Below are positions 33,186 to 42,187 of a stretch of DNA of 64,000 nucleotides, piece by piece (the first letter of the stretch is position 1; every line of letters begins with the position of its first letter). This DNA is from Actinomycetota bacterium (GTDB lineage: Bacteria; Actinomycetota; Actinomycetes; Actinomycetales; Microbacteriaceae). The position numbers and the translations under genes are program-made. The notes beneath the pieces were generated by a model. The model saw only the letters and a program-made list of their open reading frames with translations. It did not search any database and was not told where the DNA came from. The stretch spans positions 62,001 through 126,000 of the forward strand of contig JAIUPK010000004.1 in assembly GCA_020160915.1 (NCBI GenBank), read 5' to 3'.

Positions 33186-33803
33186 GTGGGAGCAATCAAG
33201 GGCAGCGAAGTGTCGGGCCGAGTGCTCACGGTGCCCAATCTGCTCAGCTTCGTGCGACTGGCCATGGTTCCGGTCTTCCTGGTGCTCGTGCTAGACGGAC
33301 AGGATGCGCTCGCGCTGCTCGTGCTGGTGATCTCCAGCCTCACCGACTTCCTCGACGGATACATCGCCCGTACGTTCAAGCAGATCAGCCGCCTCGGTCA
33401 GCTGCTCGATCCTGCGGCCGATCGGCTCTTCATCTTCGCGGCGCTGATCGGGCTCGCGGCCCGCGGCGTGATTCCGTGGTGGCTGTTCGCGGCGATCGTC
33501 GGGCGCGACATCCTGCTGCTGATTCTCGGCATCGTGGCCGCCAACTTCGGTTACGGCCCGCTGCCCGTTCACCACCTCGGCAAGGTTGCCACTGCCTGCC
33601 TGTTCTACGCGTTGCCGATCCTGATGCTCGGTCAGGCGTTCCCGGATGCCGCGTGGCTCACCAACCCGCTCGGCTGGGCCTTCGCGCTCTGGGGTGCCTT
33701 CCTCTACTGGTGGGCCGGCGCGATCTATCTGATCGAAACGAGCCGACTTCTGAGAATTCCCCGGGTCGAGCCGGCCACCGAATCAGATACGCTGGGGAGC
33801 TAG
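33186..33803 (+). CDS. pgsA: CDP-alcohol phosphatidyltransferase
   Basis: 205 residues, GTG start. The motif LDGYIARTFKQISRLGQLLDPAADR (about residues 50-75) fits D-G-x2-A-R-x8-G-x3-D-x3-D of this family. Six helices follow. It makes a phospholipid, most likely phosphatidylglycerol phosphate or a cardiolipin-type lipid. The gene lies upstream of garA-ftsR, as in other actinobacteria, where a pgsA homologue opens the cluster. The exact product lipid is uncertain. Confidence 0.75.
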   Translation: MGAIKGSEVSGRVLTVPNLLSFVRLAMVPVFLVLVLDGQDALALLVLVISSLTDFLDGYIARTFKQISRLGQLLDPAADRLFIFAALIGLAARGVIPWWLFAAIVGRDILLLILGIVAANFGYGPLPVHHLGKVATACLFYALPILMLGQAFPDAAWLTNPLGWAFALWGAFLYWWAGAIYLIETSRLLRIPRVEPATESDTLGS

Positions 33804-33814
33804 GGAGGATCGCG

Positions 33815-34315
33815 ATGGTTGATTCCGGGAATTTGGGTCACGCCGCCGATGATGTGCCTCCGAGCGGTGCGTCGGCTGGGGGGCCCAACGACGACGCGAC
33901 GGTGCACTACGGCGATGAGTTCGCCGCGCAACTGGCGGCTCTCGACGGGGGAGTGTCGAGCGAAGAGGTCGACGCCATTGCTGCGCTGCCGTCCGGTTCA
34001 GCACTGCTGGTCGTGCGCCGCGGACCCAACGTGGGCGCGCGCTTCCTGCTCGACGCCGATGTGACGACGGTCGGGCGTCATCCCGAGGCCGACATCTTCC
34101 TCGATGACGTGACCGTGTCACGACGGCACGCCGAGTTCCTGCGGCACGGCACGGCCTTTCAGGTGAAGGATCTCGGATCCCTCAACGGCACCTACTTCGA
34201 CGGTGTTCGCATCGACACCGCCCTGCTCAGCGACGGCGCCGAGGTGCAGGTCGGCAAGTTCCGCCTGACGTTCTACGCGTCGCGCTACGATCTCGCGCAC
34301 CTGGCTGGCCGGTAG
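33815..34315 (+). CDS. garA: FHA-domain protein, GarA/OdhI-like
   Basis: 166 residues from ATG with AGGGAGG upstream. The C-terminal FHA domain has VGRHPEADIFLDDVTVSRRH and DLGSLNGTYFDG. GarA/OdhI controls 2-oxoglutarate metabolism when phosphorylated on an N-terminal Thr pair (ETTS). Here that region reads NDDATVHYGDEF with one Thr (about residue 29), so the usual pair is not present. It is followed by ftsR with a one-base overlap, as in mycobacteria. Confidence 0.8.
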   Translation: MVDSGNLGHAADDVPPSGASAGGPNDDATVHYGDEFAAQLAALDGGVSSEEVDAIAALPSGSALLVVRRGPNVGARFLLDADVTTVGRHPEADIFLDDVTVSRRHAEFLRHGTAFQVKDLGSLNGTYFDGVRIDTALLSDGAEVQVGKFRLTFYASRYDLAHLAGR

Positions 34316-35013
34316 TGGCGCGCGTTGCTTCCCAGGCACGGGTGCCTGGGGGTCCCGCCCTTCTCAGCATCGGGCAGGTGCTCGCGAAACTGAACCCGGA
34401 GTTCCCCGACCTCACGCCCTCCAAATTGCGGTTTCTGGAGGAGCGGCAGCTCGTAGCCCCCGCGCGCACCGACTCGGGCTATCGCAAGTTCTCGCCCTCC
34501 GACATGGATCGACTGCGGTTCGTGCTCACCATGCAGCGCGACCACTACCTGCCGCTGAAGGTCATTCGCGGTTATCTGGCCGAGCTCGACGCCGGGCGTA
34601 CTCCCGAGCTGCCGGGCGGTGCCGTGGCGTCACCCTCGATGCTGTCGTCGGAGCGTCGCTTCACCCGCGAGGAGCTCATCCGCGAATCGGGCGCCAACGC
34701 CATGCTGCTGGGGGATGCGATCAGCGCCTCGCTCATCATGCCCGCCGACGTCTTCGGTGAGGACTCGCTCTCGGTGCTCAAGGCACTCGTCGAACTGCAG
34801 CGTTCGGGTATCGAACCGCGACACCTGCGCGGTTTTCGTGCGGCCATGGAGCGCGAGCTCGGGCTCATCGAGAACGCCCTCATGCCCGTCTCGCGGCGCA
34901 AGGATGCCTCGAGCCGTGCCCGCGCTGCCGAGATGGCCCGGGAGATCGCCGGCCAACTCGAAATTGTTCGCAGCAGTCTGATCCGATCCGCACTCACACG
35001 GCTCGATTCGTAG
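34315..35013 (+). CDS. ftsR: MerR-family regulator FtsR
   Basis: 232 residues, GTG overlapping the garA stop. The MerR HTH is LLSIGQVLAKLNPEFPDLTPSKLRFLEERQLV with the wing TDSGYRKFSPSDMDRLRFV, then a longer effector domain with LPLKVIRGYLAELDAGR. This matches Rv1828/FtsR, which controls ftsZ in corynebacteria. In mycobacteria a DUF151 nuclease lies between it and the next MerR gene; here it is absent. Confidence 0.8.
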   Translation: MARVASQARVPGGPALLSIGQVLAKLNPEFPDLTPSKLRFLEERQLVAPARTDSGYRKFSPSDMDRLRFVLTMQRDHYLPLKVIRGYLAELDAGRTPELPGGAVASPSMLSSERRFTREELIRESGANAMLLGDAISASLIMPADVFGEDSLSVLKALVELQRSGIEPRHLRGFRAAMERELGLIENALMPVSRRKDASSRARAAEMAREIAGQLEIVRSSLIRSALTRLDS

Positions 35014-35106
35014 TACCGTCGAACTCACGTCGCGACACGCCCGGCCGATGACGGGCATCGGCACTCGGGCGTGAGTACCGTGGGGTTGCACGCAACACTA
35101 AGTGTC

Positions 35107-35124
35107 AACTTCAACATGAAGGTT
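35107..35124. promoter_or_regulatory. imperfect palindrome, MerR operator candidate
   Basis: AACTTCAACATGAAGGTT lies 15 bp before the ATG of the second MerR gene. Its arms AACTTCA/TGAAGGTT match with one bulge. The position fits autoregulation by that MerR protein. No binding data. Confidence 0.42.
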
Positions 35125-35138
35125 AGAGGGGCAAGGCC

Positions 35139-35687
35139 ATGAGCGAACTCAGCCGTAGCGAGGAACCCCGCTACGATGACGGCCTGCTCTTCACCGACGG
35201 TCTTCCCGATCTGGATGACGCTGCCGGTTACCGTGGCGCCATCGCGGCCCGCGCGGCCGGCATCAGCTACCGCCAGCTGGACTACTGGGCCCGCACCGGA
35301 CTCGTGGAGCCCACGGTGCGCGGAGCGGCCGGTTCGGGGTCGCAGCGCCTGTACGGCTTCCGCGACATCCTCGTGCTCAAGCTCGTCAAGCGTCTGCTCG
35401 ACACCGGTATCTCGCTGCAGCAGATCCGTGTCGCCGTGAACCAGCTGCGCGAGTCGGGCATCAACGACCTCGCCCAGACCACGCTCATGAGCGATGGCGC
35501 GAGCGTCTACCTGTGCACCTCGAGCGACGAGGTCATCGACCTCGTCAGCCGCGGTCAGGGCGTGTTCGGCATCGCCGTGGGCAAGGTTCTGCGCGAGGTC
35601 GAGCACGACCTGGTGGAGCTCGACTCGGTTCCCGGCGAGGACCCGATGGACGAGCTGGCCCGCCGTAGGGCCGTCAAGGCCTCCTAA
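35139..35687 (+). CDS. MerR-family regulator (Rv1830-like)
   Basis: 182 residues, with GAGGGGCAAGG upstream. The acidic start leads to the MerR HTH: AARAAGISYRQLDYWARTGLVEPTVRGAAGSGSQRLYGFRDILVLKLVKRLLDTGISLQQIRVAV. The remaining 80 residues (VYLCTSSDEVIDLVSRGQGVFGIAVGKVLREV) are the conserved tail of Rv1830 homologues. These regulate stress or division genes in mycobacteria. A palindrome just upstream suggests it controls itself. Confidence 0.76.
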   Translation: MSELSRSEEPRYDDGLLFTDGLPDLDDAAGYRGAIAARAAGISYRQLDYWARTGLVEPTVRGAAGSGSQRLYGFRDILVLKLVKRLLDTGISLQQIRVAVNQLRESGINDLAQTTLMSDGASVYLCTSSDEVIDLVSRGQGVFGIAVGKVLREVEHDLVELDSVPGEDPMDELARRRAVKAS

Positions 35688-35760
35688 CCCGGGGATGCCT
35701 CGCGCCGGGCATCCGCGCCGTCGCCGCTAGCCGGCAGCGCCGCGCTGCTCGCCGCTCCCG

Positions 35761-35820
35761 CTTCCCTGCTCTTTCCGGTGCTTCCCGGTTCTTCCCCGTT
35801 CCTCCTCGTTCTTCCCCTTT
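35761..35820. repeat. six tandem 10-bp repeats
   Basis: Six consecutive units of exactly 10 bp: CTTCCCTGCT, CTTTCCGGTG, CTTCCCGGTT, CTTCCCCGTT, CCTCCTCGTT, CTTCCCCTTT. The period matches one DNA helix turn, so a protein could bind them along one face. They lie between the convergent MerR gene and an orphan parA. Confidence 0.7.
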
Positions 35821-35898
35821 CGCGGATCAGGAGATCGGCCCGGACGCGCCGCTCGACAAGTTCGACGGCGGCGTGTTGCGCAGATCTCCTGATCTGCG
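35821..35898. repeat. 16-bp inverted repeat with inner hairpin
   Basis: 35821-35836 (CGCGGATCAGGAGATC) and 35883-35898 (GATCTCCTGATCTGCG) are inverted copies with one mismatch and a 46-nt spacer. The right arm sits inside its own palindrome CGCAGATC-TCCT-GATCTGCG (35879-35898). The two arms could pair to cruciform DNA, be operator half-sites, or act as a bidirectional terminator. It lies just upstream of the parA stop codon side, so terminator function is possible. Confidence 0.55.
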
Positions 35899-35988
35899 AG
35901 AAGGTGACGGGAGCAGCGGCTACGGGAGCAGCGGCGGGACCGGAGCCGCGCTGGGCAGCCGTGCTGGGCAGCCCGTAGGCAGCGTCCG

Positions 35989-36798
35989 CTAGACGGGGTC
36001 GTTGGCGAATTCGCCGATGCGCGCGGCGCGCATGACGCGCTCGAGAAGCTGGTCGAAGTTGCGCGCCATCTCCTGCGCGCTCTCGCCTGGCCAGACGTGC
36101 AGCGGCTTGGCGGCACCTTGAGCCTGCTGCAGCGACGTGCGCTCCGGCAGCTGGGGGCTCAGCACGAGCGGCCCGAACATGTCGCGCAACTCCTTGATGC
36201 GGAACTGGTGCTCGAGTGACTGCGACCGCAGCCGGTTCACGATGATGCCGAGCGGCTGCAGTCGGGGCGAGAGCCCGCGACGGATCTCCTCGATGGCACG
36301 CAGCGCGCGGTCGGCGGCGGCCACGGAGAACAGCCCGGGCTCGGTGACGATCGTGACGCGGTCGCTCGCGGCCCACGCGGTGCGGGTGAGCGCGTTGAGT
36401 GATGGCGCGCAGTCGATGAGTACGAGGTCGTAGTCTGCCTCGACGTTGGCGAGCGCCTCCTCGAGCTTCCAGATGTCCCGGATGCTGGGGTGCGGCCCGT
36501 CGAAATTGATCGCGCTGGGCGATCCGATGAGCACGTCCACCTTTCCCGGACGACCCTTGGTCCATCCGCTCGGAGCGATCGCGGCGCGCACGATCTTCTC
36601 CTTGGGAGAGGCGAGAACATCCGCGACATTGAGGTGACCGGCGACCTCGATGTCCATACCCGTCGAGACGTCGGATTGCGGGTCGAGATCGACCACGAGG
36701 GTCCGCAAGCCTTTGGCGAATGCGGCCGAGGCGAGCCCGAGCGTCACGGTGGTCTTTCCCACGCCCCCCTTGAGGGAGCTGACGCTGAGTACATGCAC
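35989..36798 (-). CDS. orphan ParA-family ATPase
   Basis: 269 residues from the GTG at 36798 ([18 protein letters not shown]); a longer frame to 37038 has no support. Deviant Walker [11 protein letters not shown] with the signature Lys, Walker A' VVDLDPQSDVSTG, and LIDCAPSLN. There is no parB beside it. It could position other cell-pole or cell-wall cargo. The chromosome partition pair lies elsewhere in actinobacteria, near the origin. It is divergent from pyc, with 121 bp between starts. Confidence 0.8.
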   Translation of the reverse strand: MHVLSVSSLKGGVGKTTVTLGLASAAFAKGLRTLVVDLDPQSDVSTGMDIEVAGHLNVADVLASPKEKIVRAAIAPSGWTKGRPGKVDVLIGSPSAINFDGPHPSIRDIWKLEEALANVEADYDLVLIDCAPSLNALTRTAWAASDRVTIVTEPGLFSVAAADRALRAIEEIRRGLSPRLQPLGIIVNRLRSQSLEHQFRIKELRDMFGPLVLSPQLPERTSLQQAQGAAKPLHVWPGESAQEMARNFDQLLERVMRAARIGEFANDPV

Positions 36799-36919
36799 GA
36801 GTAACGACGATACCTTCACTACTCTTAAAGAACCTAAATCCTGACCTCCGATCGGGCCCTGCTGGGTGAATTGCCAGTGTTCGCGCGCCCTAGGCTTGAC
36901 GCACGTACGAAAGGACCGG

Positions 36920-39900
36920 ATGTTCACGAAGATTCTCGTAGCCAACCGCGGTGAGATCGCCATTCGAGCGATGCGCGCAGCATTCGAACTGGGTGCCAAG
37001 ACGGTGGCGGTGTTCCCGTACGAGGATCGCAACTCCATGCATCGGTTGAAGGCCGACGAGGCCTACCAGATCGGCGAGAAGGGGCATCCGGTTCGGGCCT
37101 ATCTTGATGTCTCGGAGATCATCCGCGTTGCGAAGGAGTCGGGCGCCGACGCGATCTACCCGGGATACGGATTCCTGTCGGAGAACCCCGATCTCGCCCA
37201 GGCCGCTGCCGACGCCGGTATCACCTTCATCGGGCCGCCGACGCGCGTGCTGGAGATGGCGGGCAACAAGGTCACGGCCAAGGAGCACGCCATCGCCGCG
37301 GGTGTTCCTGTGCTCAAGTCGACCCCCGCATCAAAGGACATCGAGGAGCTTCTCGCGGGGGCGGTCGAGATCGGCTTCCCCATCTTCGCGAAGGCCGTAG
37401 CCGGCGGTGGCGGCCGGGGTATGCGCCGCGTAGACAAGGCCGAGGATCTGCGTGAGGCCCTTGAGGCAGCAATGCGCGAGGCCGACAGCGCGTTCGGTGA
37501 CCCCACCATGTTCCTCGAGCAGGCGGTCGTGCGTCCCCGACACATCGAGGTGCAGATCCTCGCCGACTCGCAGGGCGAGACCGTGCACCTGTTCGAGCGT
37601 GACTGCTCGGTGCAGCGCCGTCACCAGAAGGTCATCGAGATCGCGCCGGCGCCCAACCTCGACGAGACGACCCGTCAGGCGATGTACCGGGATGCGATCG
37701 CCTTCGCCAAGTCGATCGGTTACGTCAACGCGGGCACCGTCGAGTTCCTCCTCGACACCGCGGGGGAGCGCAAGGGCCAGCACGTCTTCATCGAGATGAA
37801 CCCGCGCATCCAGGTCGAACACACGGTCACCGAGGAGGTCACCGACGTCGACCTGGTGCAGTCGCAGATGCGCATCGCCTTCGGACAGTCGCTCAAGGAG
37901 CTGGGACTTCAGCAGGAGAACCTGCATCTGCGCGGTGCCGCCCTGCAGTGCCGCATCACGACCGAGGATCCGGCCGCGGGATTCCGCCCCGACACGGGCA
38001 AGATCACGACCTACCGCTCGCCCGGCGGCGCGGGCATCCGCCTCGACGGTGGCACCGTTGCGGCCGGCGCGCAGGTCTCGCCGCACTTTGACTCGATGCT
38101 GGTCAAGATGACCTGCCGTGGCCGCGACTTCGCGGCAGCCGTCGTGCGCGCGCGCCGCGGCCTCGCCGAGTTCCGGCTGCGCGGCGTGACGACCAACATC
38201 CCGTTCCTCCAGGCTGTGCTCGACGACCCCGACTTCATCGCTGGCGACCTCAGCACCTCGTTCATCGAGGAGCGCCCGTGGCTTGTGCGCGGACGCCAGT
38301 CGAAGGACCGCGGCACCAAGGTGCTCAACTGGCTCGCGGATGTCACGGTCAACCGCCCCTACGGCGACGGTGCCGGTCTCATCAGCCCCGCCCTGAAGCT
38401 GCCGGTGGTGGACCTCGACGCTGCAGCACCCGCGGGTTCGCGCCAGCGGCTCCTCGAACTCGGCCCGGTGGGTTTCGCGACCGCCCTGCGCCAGCAGACT
38501 GCGCTTGCCGTCACCGAGACCACCTTCCGGGATGCCCACCAGTCGCTTCTGGCCACCCGGGTTCGCACCAAGGATCTCGTCGCGGTGCTGCCGCACGTCG
38601 CGCGCCTCACCCCCGAGCTGCTCTCGATCGAGGCGTGGGGTGGGGCGACCTACGATGTCGCCCTGCGCTTCCTCGGTGAGGACCCGTGGGAGCGTCTGGG
38701 TGCCATGCGCGAGGCGCTGCCCAACGTGGCGCTCCAGATGCTGCTGCGTGGGCGCAACACGGTGGGCTACACCCCGTACCCGACCGAGGTCACCGACGCG
38801 TTCGTTCGCGAGGCGGCGGCCAGCGGTGTCGACATCTTCCGCATCTTCGACGCCCTCAACGATGTCGCCCAGATGCGCCCGGCCATCGACGCTGTGCTGG
38901 CCACCGGATCGACGGTCGCCGAGGTGGCGCTGTGCTACACGGCCGACCTGCTCGATCCCGCAGAGAAGCTCTACACGCTCGACTACTACCTGCGCCTCGC
39001 CGAGCAGATCGTCGAGTCGGGCGCGCACATCCTCGCCATCAAGGACATGGCCGGCCTGCTGCGCGCCGAGGCGGCGGCGACGCTCGTGAGCGCTCTGCGG
39101 GAGCGATTCGACCTTCCGGTGCACGTACACACGCACGACACGGCAGGGGGCCAGCTGGCCACGCTGCTGGCGGCCTCGCGGGCCGGTGCCGACGCGGTGG
39201 ATGTCGCGAGCGCACCGATGGCGGGCACGACCAGCCAGCCGTCGGCATCCGCTCTCGTCGCGGCCCTCGCGCACACCGAGCGCGACACGGGCATCTCCCT
39301 GCAGGCGGTCTCCGACCTCGAGCCGTACTGGGAGGCCGTGCGCCACGTGTACAAGCCGTTCGAGTCGGGCCTGCCCGGGCCGACGGGGCGCGTCTACAAG
39401 CACGAGATCCCCGGCGGCCAGCTCTCCAATCTGCGCCAGCAGGCGATCGCTCTCGGCCTGGGCGACCAGTTCGAGAAGGTGGAGGACCTGTACGCGGCCG
39501 CCAACCAGATGCTCGGACGCCCGCCCAAGGTCACGCCGTCCTCGAAGGTCGTGGGCGACCTGGCCCTGGCTCTCGCTGCGGCCAACGCCGACCCAGCGGA
39601 CTTCGAGCAGAACCCCGACAAGTACGACATCCCCGACTCGGTGATCGGCTTCATGGCCGGCGAACTGGGCGAGCTTCCGGGTGGCTGGCCCGAGCCGTTC
39701 CGCAGCAAGATTCTGAAGGGTCGCACCGTGAAGATCGGCGTCGAGCCGCTCGGTGCCGATGATGTTGCCGCCCTCGAGGGCGATTCGGCCGCGCGACGCT
39801 CGGCGCTCAATCGCCTACTCTTCGCCGCACCCACGAAGATCTTCGAGGCAAGCCGCGAACAGTACGGGGACCTCTCCGTGCTCGATACCGTCGACTATCT

Positions 39901-40318
39901 CTACGGCCTCCAGCAGGGCGCGGAGCACGTCGTGCACATCGGCACCGGCGTAAGCCTCTTCGTAGGTCTCGAGGCGATCGGCGAGGCCGACGACAAGGGC
40001 ATGCGCACCGTGATGTCGACCCTCAACGGCCAGCTGCGTCCCGTGTTCGTGCGCGACAACTCCATCACCGTCGACACCAAGTCGGCCGAGAAGGCGGATG
40101 CCACCCGGCCCGGCCACGTCGCCGCGCCGTTCTCCGGCGTGGTCACCCTGCAGGTCGCCGAGGGCGACACCGTCGAGGTCGGACAGAGCGTGGCATCCAT
40201 CGAGGCGATGAAGATGGAGGCGGCGATCACGGCGACGATCACGGGAACCGTCAAGCGTCTGGCTATCCCTGCAACCCAGCAGGTCGACGCGGGGGACCTG
40301 CTGCTCGTCATCGAATAG
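36920..40318 (+). CDS. pyc: pyruvate carboxylase
   Basis: 1132 residues, ATG with AAAGGA upstream. An N-terminal biotin carboxylase domain (GEIAIRAMRAAFELG ... GGGGRGMRR ... EMNPRIQVEHTVTEEVTDVDLV), then the carboxyltransferase domain (ETTFRDAHQSLLATRVR ... HTHDTAGG) and a biotinyl domain at the C-terminus with EAMKMEA (Lys about 35 residues from the end). It makes oxaloacetate from pyruvate, refilling the TCA cycle. Flanked by two ParA-type genes. Confidence 0.95.
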   Translation: MFTKILVANRGEIAIRAMRAAFELGAKTVAVFPYEDRNSMHRLKADEAYQIGEKGHPVRAYLDVSEIIRVAKESGADAIYPGYGFLSENPDLAQAAADAGITFIGPPTRVLEMAGNKVTAKEHAIAAGVPVLKSTPASKDIEELLAGAVEIGFPIFAKAVAGGGGRGMRRVDKAEDLREALEAAMREADSAFGDPTMFLEQAVVRPRHIEVQILADSQGETVHLFERDCSVQRRHQKVIEIAPAPNLDETTRQAMYRDAIAFAKSIGYVNAGTVEFLLDTAGERKGQHVFIEMNPRIQVEHTVTEEVTDVDLVQSQMRIAFGQSLKELGLQQENLHLRGAALQCRITTEDPAAGFRPDTGKITTYRSPGGAGIRLDGGTVAAGAQVSPHFDSMLVKMTCRGRDFAAAVVRARRGLAEFRLRGVTTNIPFLQAVLDDPDFIAGDLSTSFIEERPWLVRGRQSKDRGTKVLNWLADVTVNRPYGDGAGLISPALKLPVVDLDAAAPAGSRQRLLELGPVGFATALRQQTALAVTETTFRDAHQSLLATRVRTKDLVAVLPHVARLTPELLSIEAWGGATYDVALRFLGEDPWERLGAMREALPNVALQMLLRGRNTVGYTPYPTEVTDAFVREAAASGVDIFRIFDALNDVAQMRPAIDAVLATGSTVAEVALCYTADLLDPAEKLYTLDYYLRLAEQIVESGAHILAIKDMAGLLRAEAAATLVSALRERFDLPVHVHTHDTAGGQLATLLAASRAGADAVDVASAPMAGTTSQPSASALVAALAHTERDTGISLQAVSDLEPYWEAVRHVYKPFESGLPGPTGRVYKHEIPGGQLSNLRQQAIALGLGDQFEKVEDLYAAANQMLGRPPKVTPSSKVVGDLALALAAANADPADFEQNPDKYDIPDSVIGFMAGELGELPGGWPEPFRSKILKGRTVKIGVEPLGADDVAALEGDSAARRSALNRLLFAAPTKIFEASREQYGDLSVLDTVDYLYGLQQGAEHVVHIGTGVSLFVGLEAIGEADDKGMRTVMSTLNGQLRPVFVRDNSITVDTKSAEKADATRPGHVAAPFSGVVTLQVAEGDTVEVGQSVASIEAMKMEAAITATITGTVKRLAIPATQQVDAGDLLLVIE

Positions 40319-40386
40319 CCCACACGCGAACGCGGCTGAGTGCGAGTCACGATAAACTGGAGTGTTTGCACGAAAGGACCGTGGCC

Positions 40387-41679
40387 GTGGCTGCCAGAAC
40401 CAAGAAGAGTGATACCGACGTTCTCGAGTCGGATTCCGGCGCGATCGTCGTACCCGAGGAGTCCGTCGAGAACCTGACCTTCACCGTTGCGCTACCCGTG
40501 ACGGTGCACGAAACTCCGGCTGACGAAGCGGCCGTCGCGATCGACGATGTGCCCGTGAGCCCCGATGCGCTGGATGCCGCAGGCCCGAGCACCACCACCA
40601 TCACCGTCGTGGCGAACGATGTCGCCGTGCATCCCGAGAACCTCGTCGAGGAGCCGCACATCCCGGCGCTGCCCGAACCGGACCAGGTCTACAGCCGCCG
40701 CGGTCGCCAGCGTGGAGAGGTCTCGGCCACCCCGGAACCGGCCGCGATGCTCACCGCCGAGCGCCTCATCGAGCAGGGGCGCAAGAAGCGCAAGCCGGCT
40801 CCCGAGGGATTCCTTCAGAAGCTCCTGTACGACGCCACGCTGCACCTCGTGAACGTGGGCGACTCGCTGCGCGTGCGCCAGCGCAAGGCCCTCGATGCCC
40901 GCATCGGTAAGCCACTGGAGGGCGAGGCGCGCTTCATCCCCGTGCTCACCCGCAAGGGCGGCGTGGGCAAGACCACCATCTCCACGCTGCTCGGCATGGC
41001 GATGGCCGACGTGCGCGAGGACCGGGTGATCGCTATCGACGCGAACCCCGACCGCGGCACCCTGGCCGAGCGCGTGACCAAGACCACCCGCGCGACCGTG
41101 CGCGACGTGGTCACGCGGGCGAGCTCCATTCAGGCGTTCAGCGAGTTCCAGACCCTGATCTCGCGGGATGACACCCGGCTCGACGTACTCGCCTCGGACG
41201 CCGACCCCATGGTGTCGGAGGCGTTCGACGAGCTCGACTACACGATCGTCGCCGACATGGCCGCCCGCTTCTACTCCGTCGTGATCACGGACTGCGGCAC
41301 CGGAATCGTCCACTCCGTGATGCGCGCAACCCTCCAGCGTGCCGACGGCATCGTCGTCGTGTCCGGCGGCAGCGTCGACGAGGCCCGACTCGCCTCCGAG
41401 ACCCTCACGTGGCTGGAATCCAACGGCTGCGCCGATCTGGTGAAGAACGCCGTTGTCGCCCTCAACACGTCGACGCAGGGCACCAACCTGGTCAAGCTGG
41501 AGGAGATCGAGGCCCATTTCCGTTCGCGCGTGCGCGAGATCGTGCGCGTTCCGTACGACCCCGCCCTCGCCACCGGCTCGACGATCCGCTACGACGAGCT
41601 CCGGCCGCTGACCCGGGAGGCTGCGCGGGAACTCGCCGCGCTGGTCGTCGACGGCCTGCCCGAGCACCGGGACGCCTGA
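40387..41679 (+). CDS. ParA/MinD-like ATPase with long N-terminal extension
   Basis: 430 residues from the GTG at 40387, with AAAGGA nine bases upstream; 40381 is also possible but too near. About 170 residues of low-complexity and basic sequence ([18 protein letters not shown]) precede the ATPase. The Walker [11 protein letters not shown] lies near residue 195, with [15 protein letters not shown] and VITDCGTG following. This matches actinobacterial MinD/ParA-like ATPases with N-terminal extensions. Its partners are not visible. Def follows within five bases. Confidence 0.76.
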   Translation: MAARTKKSDTDVLESDSGAIVVPEESVENLTFTVALPVTVHETPADEAAVAIDDVPVSPDALDAAGPSTTTITVVANDVAVHPENLVEEPHIPALPEPDQVYSRRGRQRGEVSATPEPAAMLTAERLIEQGRKKRKPAPEGFLQKLLYDATLHLVNVGDSLRVRQRKALDARIGKPLEGEARFIPVLTRKGGVGKTTISTLLGMAMADVREDRVIAIDANPDRGTLAERVTKTTRATVRDVVTRASSIQAFSEFQTLISRDDTRLDVLASDADPMVSEAFDELDYTIVADMAARFYSVVITDCGTGIVHSVMRATLQRADGIVVVSGGSVDEARLASETLTWLESNGCADLVKNAVVALNTSTQGTNLVKLEEIEAHFRSRVREIVRVPYDPALATGSTIRYDELRPLTREAARELAALVVDGLPEHRDA

Positions 41680-41683
41680 CTCG

Positions 41684-42175
41684 ATGGCAGAACGAGCCAT
41701 CCGCCTGTTCGGCGACCCCGTGCTGCGGTCTGTGTGCGATCCGATTCGACCCGGGGATGCCCGTGCGGTAGCTCTCGTGGATGACCTCCTCGAGACCGTC
41801 CGACTCCCGGGCCGTGCCGGTCTCGCCGCCAATCAGATCGGTGTCGCCCTTCGCGCGTTCAGCTACAACGTTGACGGGGAGGTGGGCTACGTGATCAATC
41901 CTGAGCTCGTCGAGGTGTCGGGGGAGCCCGACTTCGTCGAAGAGGGATGCCTGTCGGTGCCCGGCTTCTACTTCCCGCGCAACCGTTACCCGTTCGCGCG
42001 GGTGCGGGGCGTCGATCTCGACGGCAATCCTGTGGAACTCAGCGGCGAGGGCCTCATGGCGCAGGCACTTCAACACGAGGTCGACCATCTCGAAGGTCAC
42101 CTCTACATCGAGGGACTCGCCCCTGAGACGAAGAAGGAGGCCATGCGGTTGATCCGCATGGCCCCCTGGTACTAG
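41684..42175 (+). CDS. def: peptide deformylase
   Basis: 163 residues. The three motifs are [12 protein letters not shown] (usual G-x-G-L-A-A-x-Q-I), EEGCLSVPG and QHEVDHLEG, with the metal ligands Cys of EGCLS and the two His of HEVDH. It removes the formyl group from nascent proteins. The gene is four bases after the ParA/MinD-like gene, so they share a transcript. The second motif is canonical; GRAGLAANQ has an R where GxG is usual, within family variation. Confidence 0.92.
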   Translation: MAERAIRLFGDPVLRSVCDPIRPGDARAVALVDDLLETVRLPGRAGLAANQIGVALRAFSYNVDGEVGYVINPELVEVSGEPDFVEEGCLSVPGFYFPRNRYPFARVRGVDLDGNPVELSGEGLMAQALQHEVDHLEGHLYIEGLAPETKKEAMRLIRMAPWY

Positions 42176-42187
42176 CAGTCACCCGCC

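Noticed and set aside
35821..35898. parS-like site for ParA
   Set aside because: The repeats do not resemble the known parS sequence TGTTTCACGTGAAACA, and no parB is present.
37331..39403. 690-codon frame opposite pyc
   Set aside because: Lies wholly within pyc on the other strand and has repetitive Arg/His/Gly composition, a GC-rich shadow frame.
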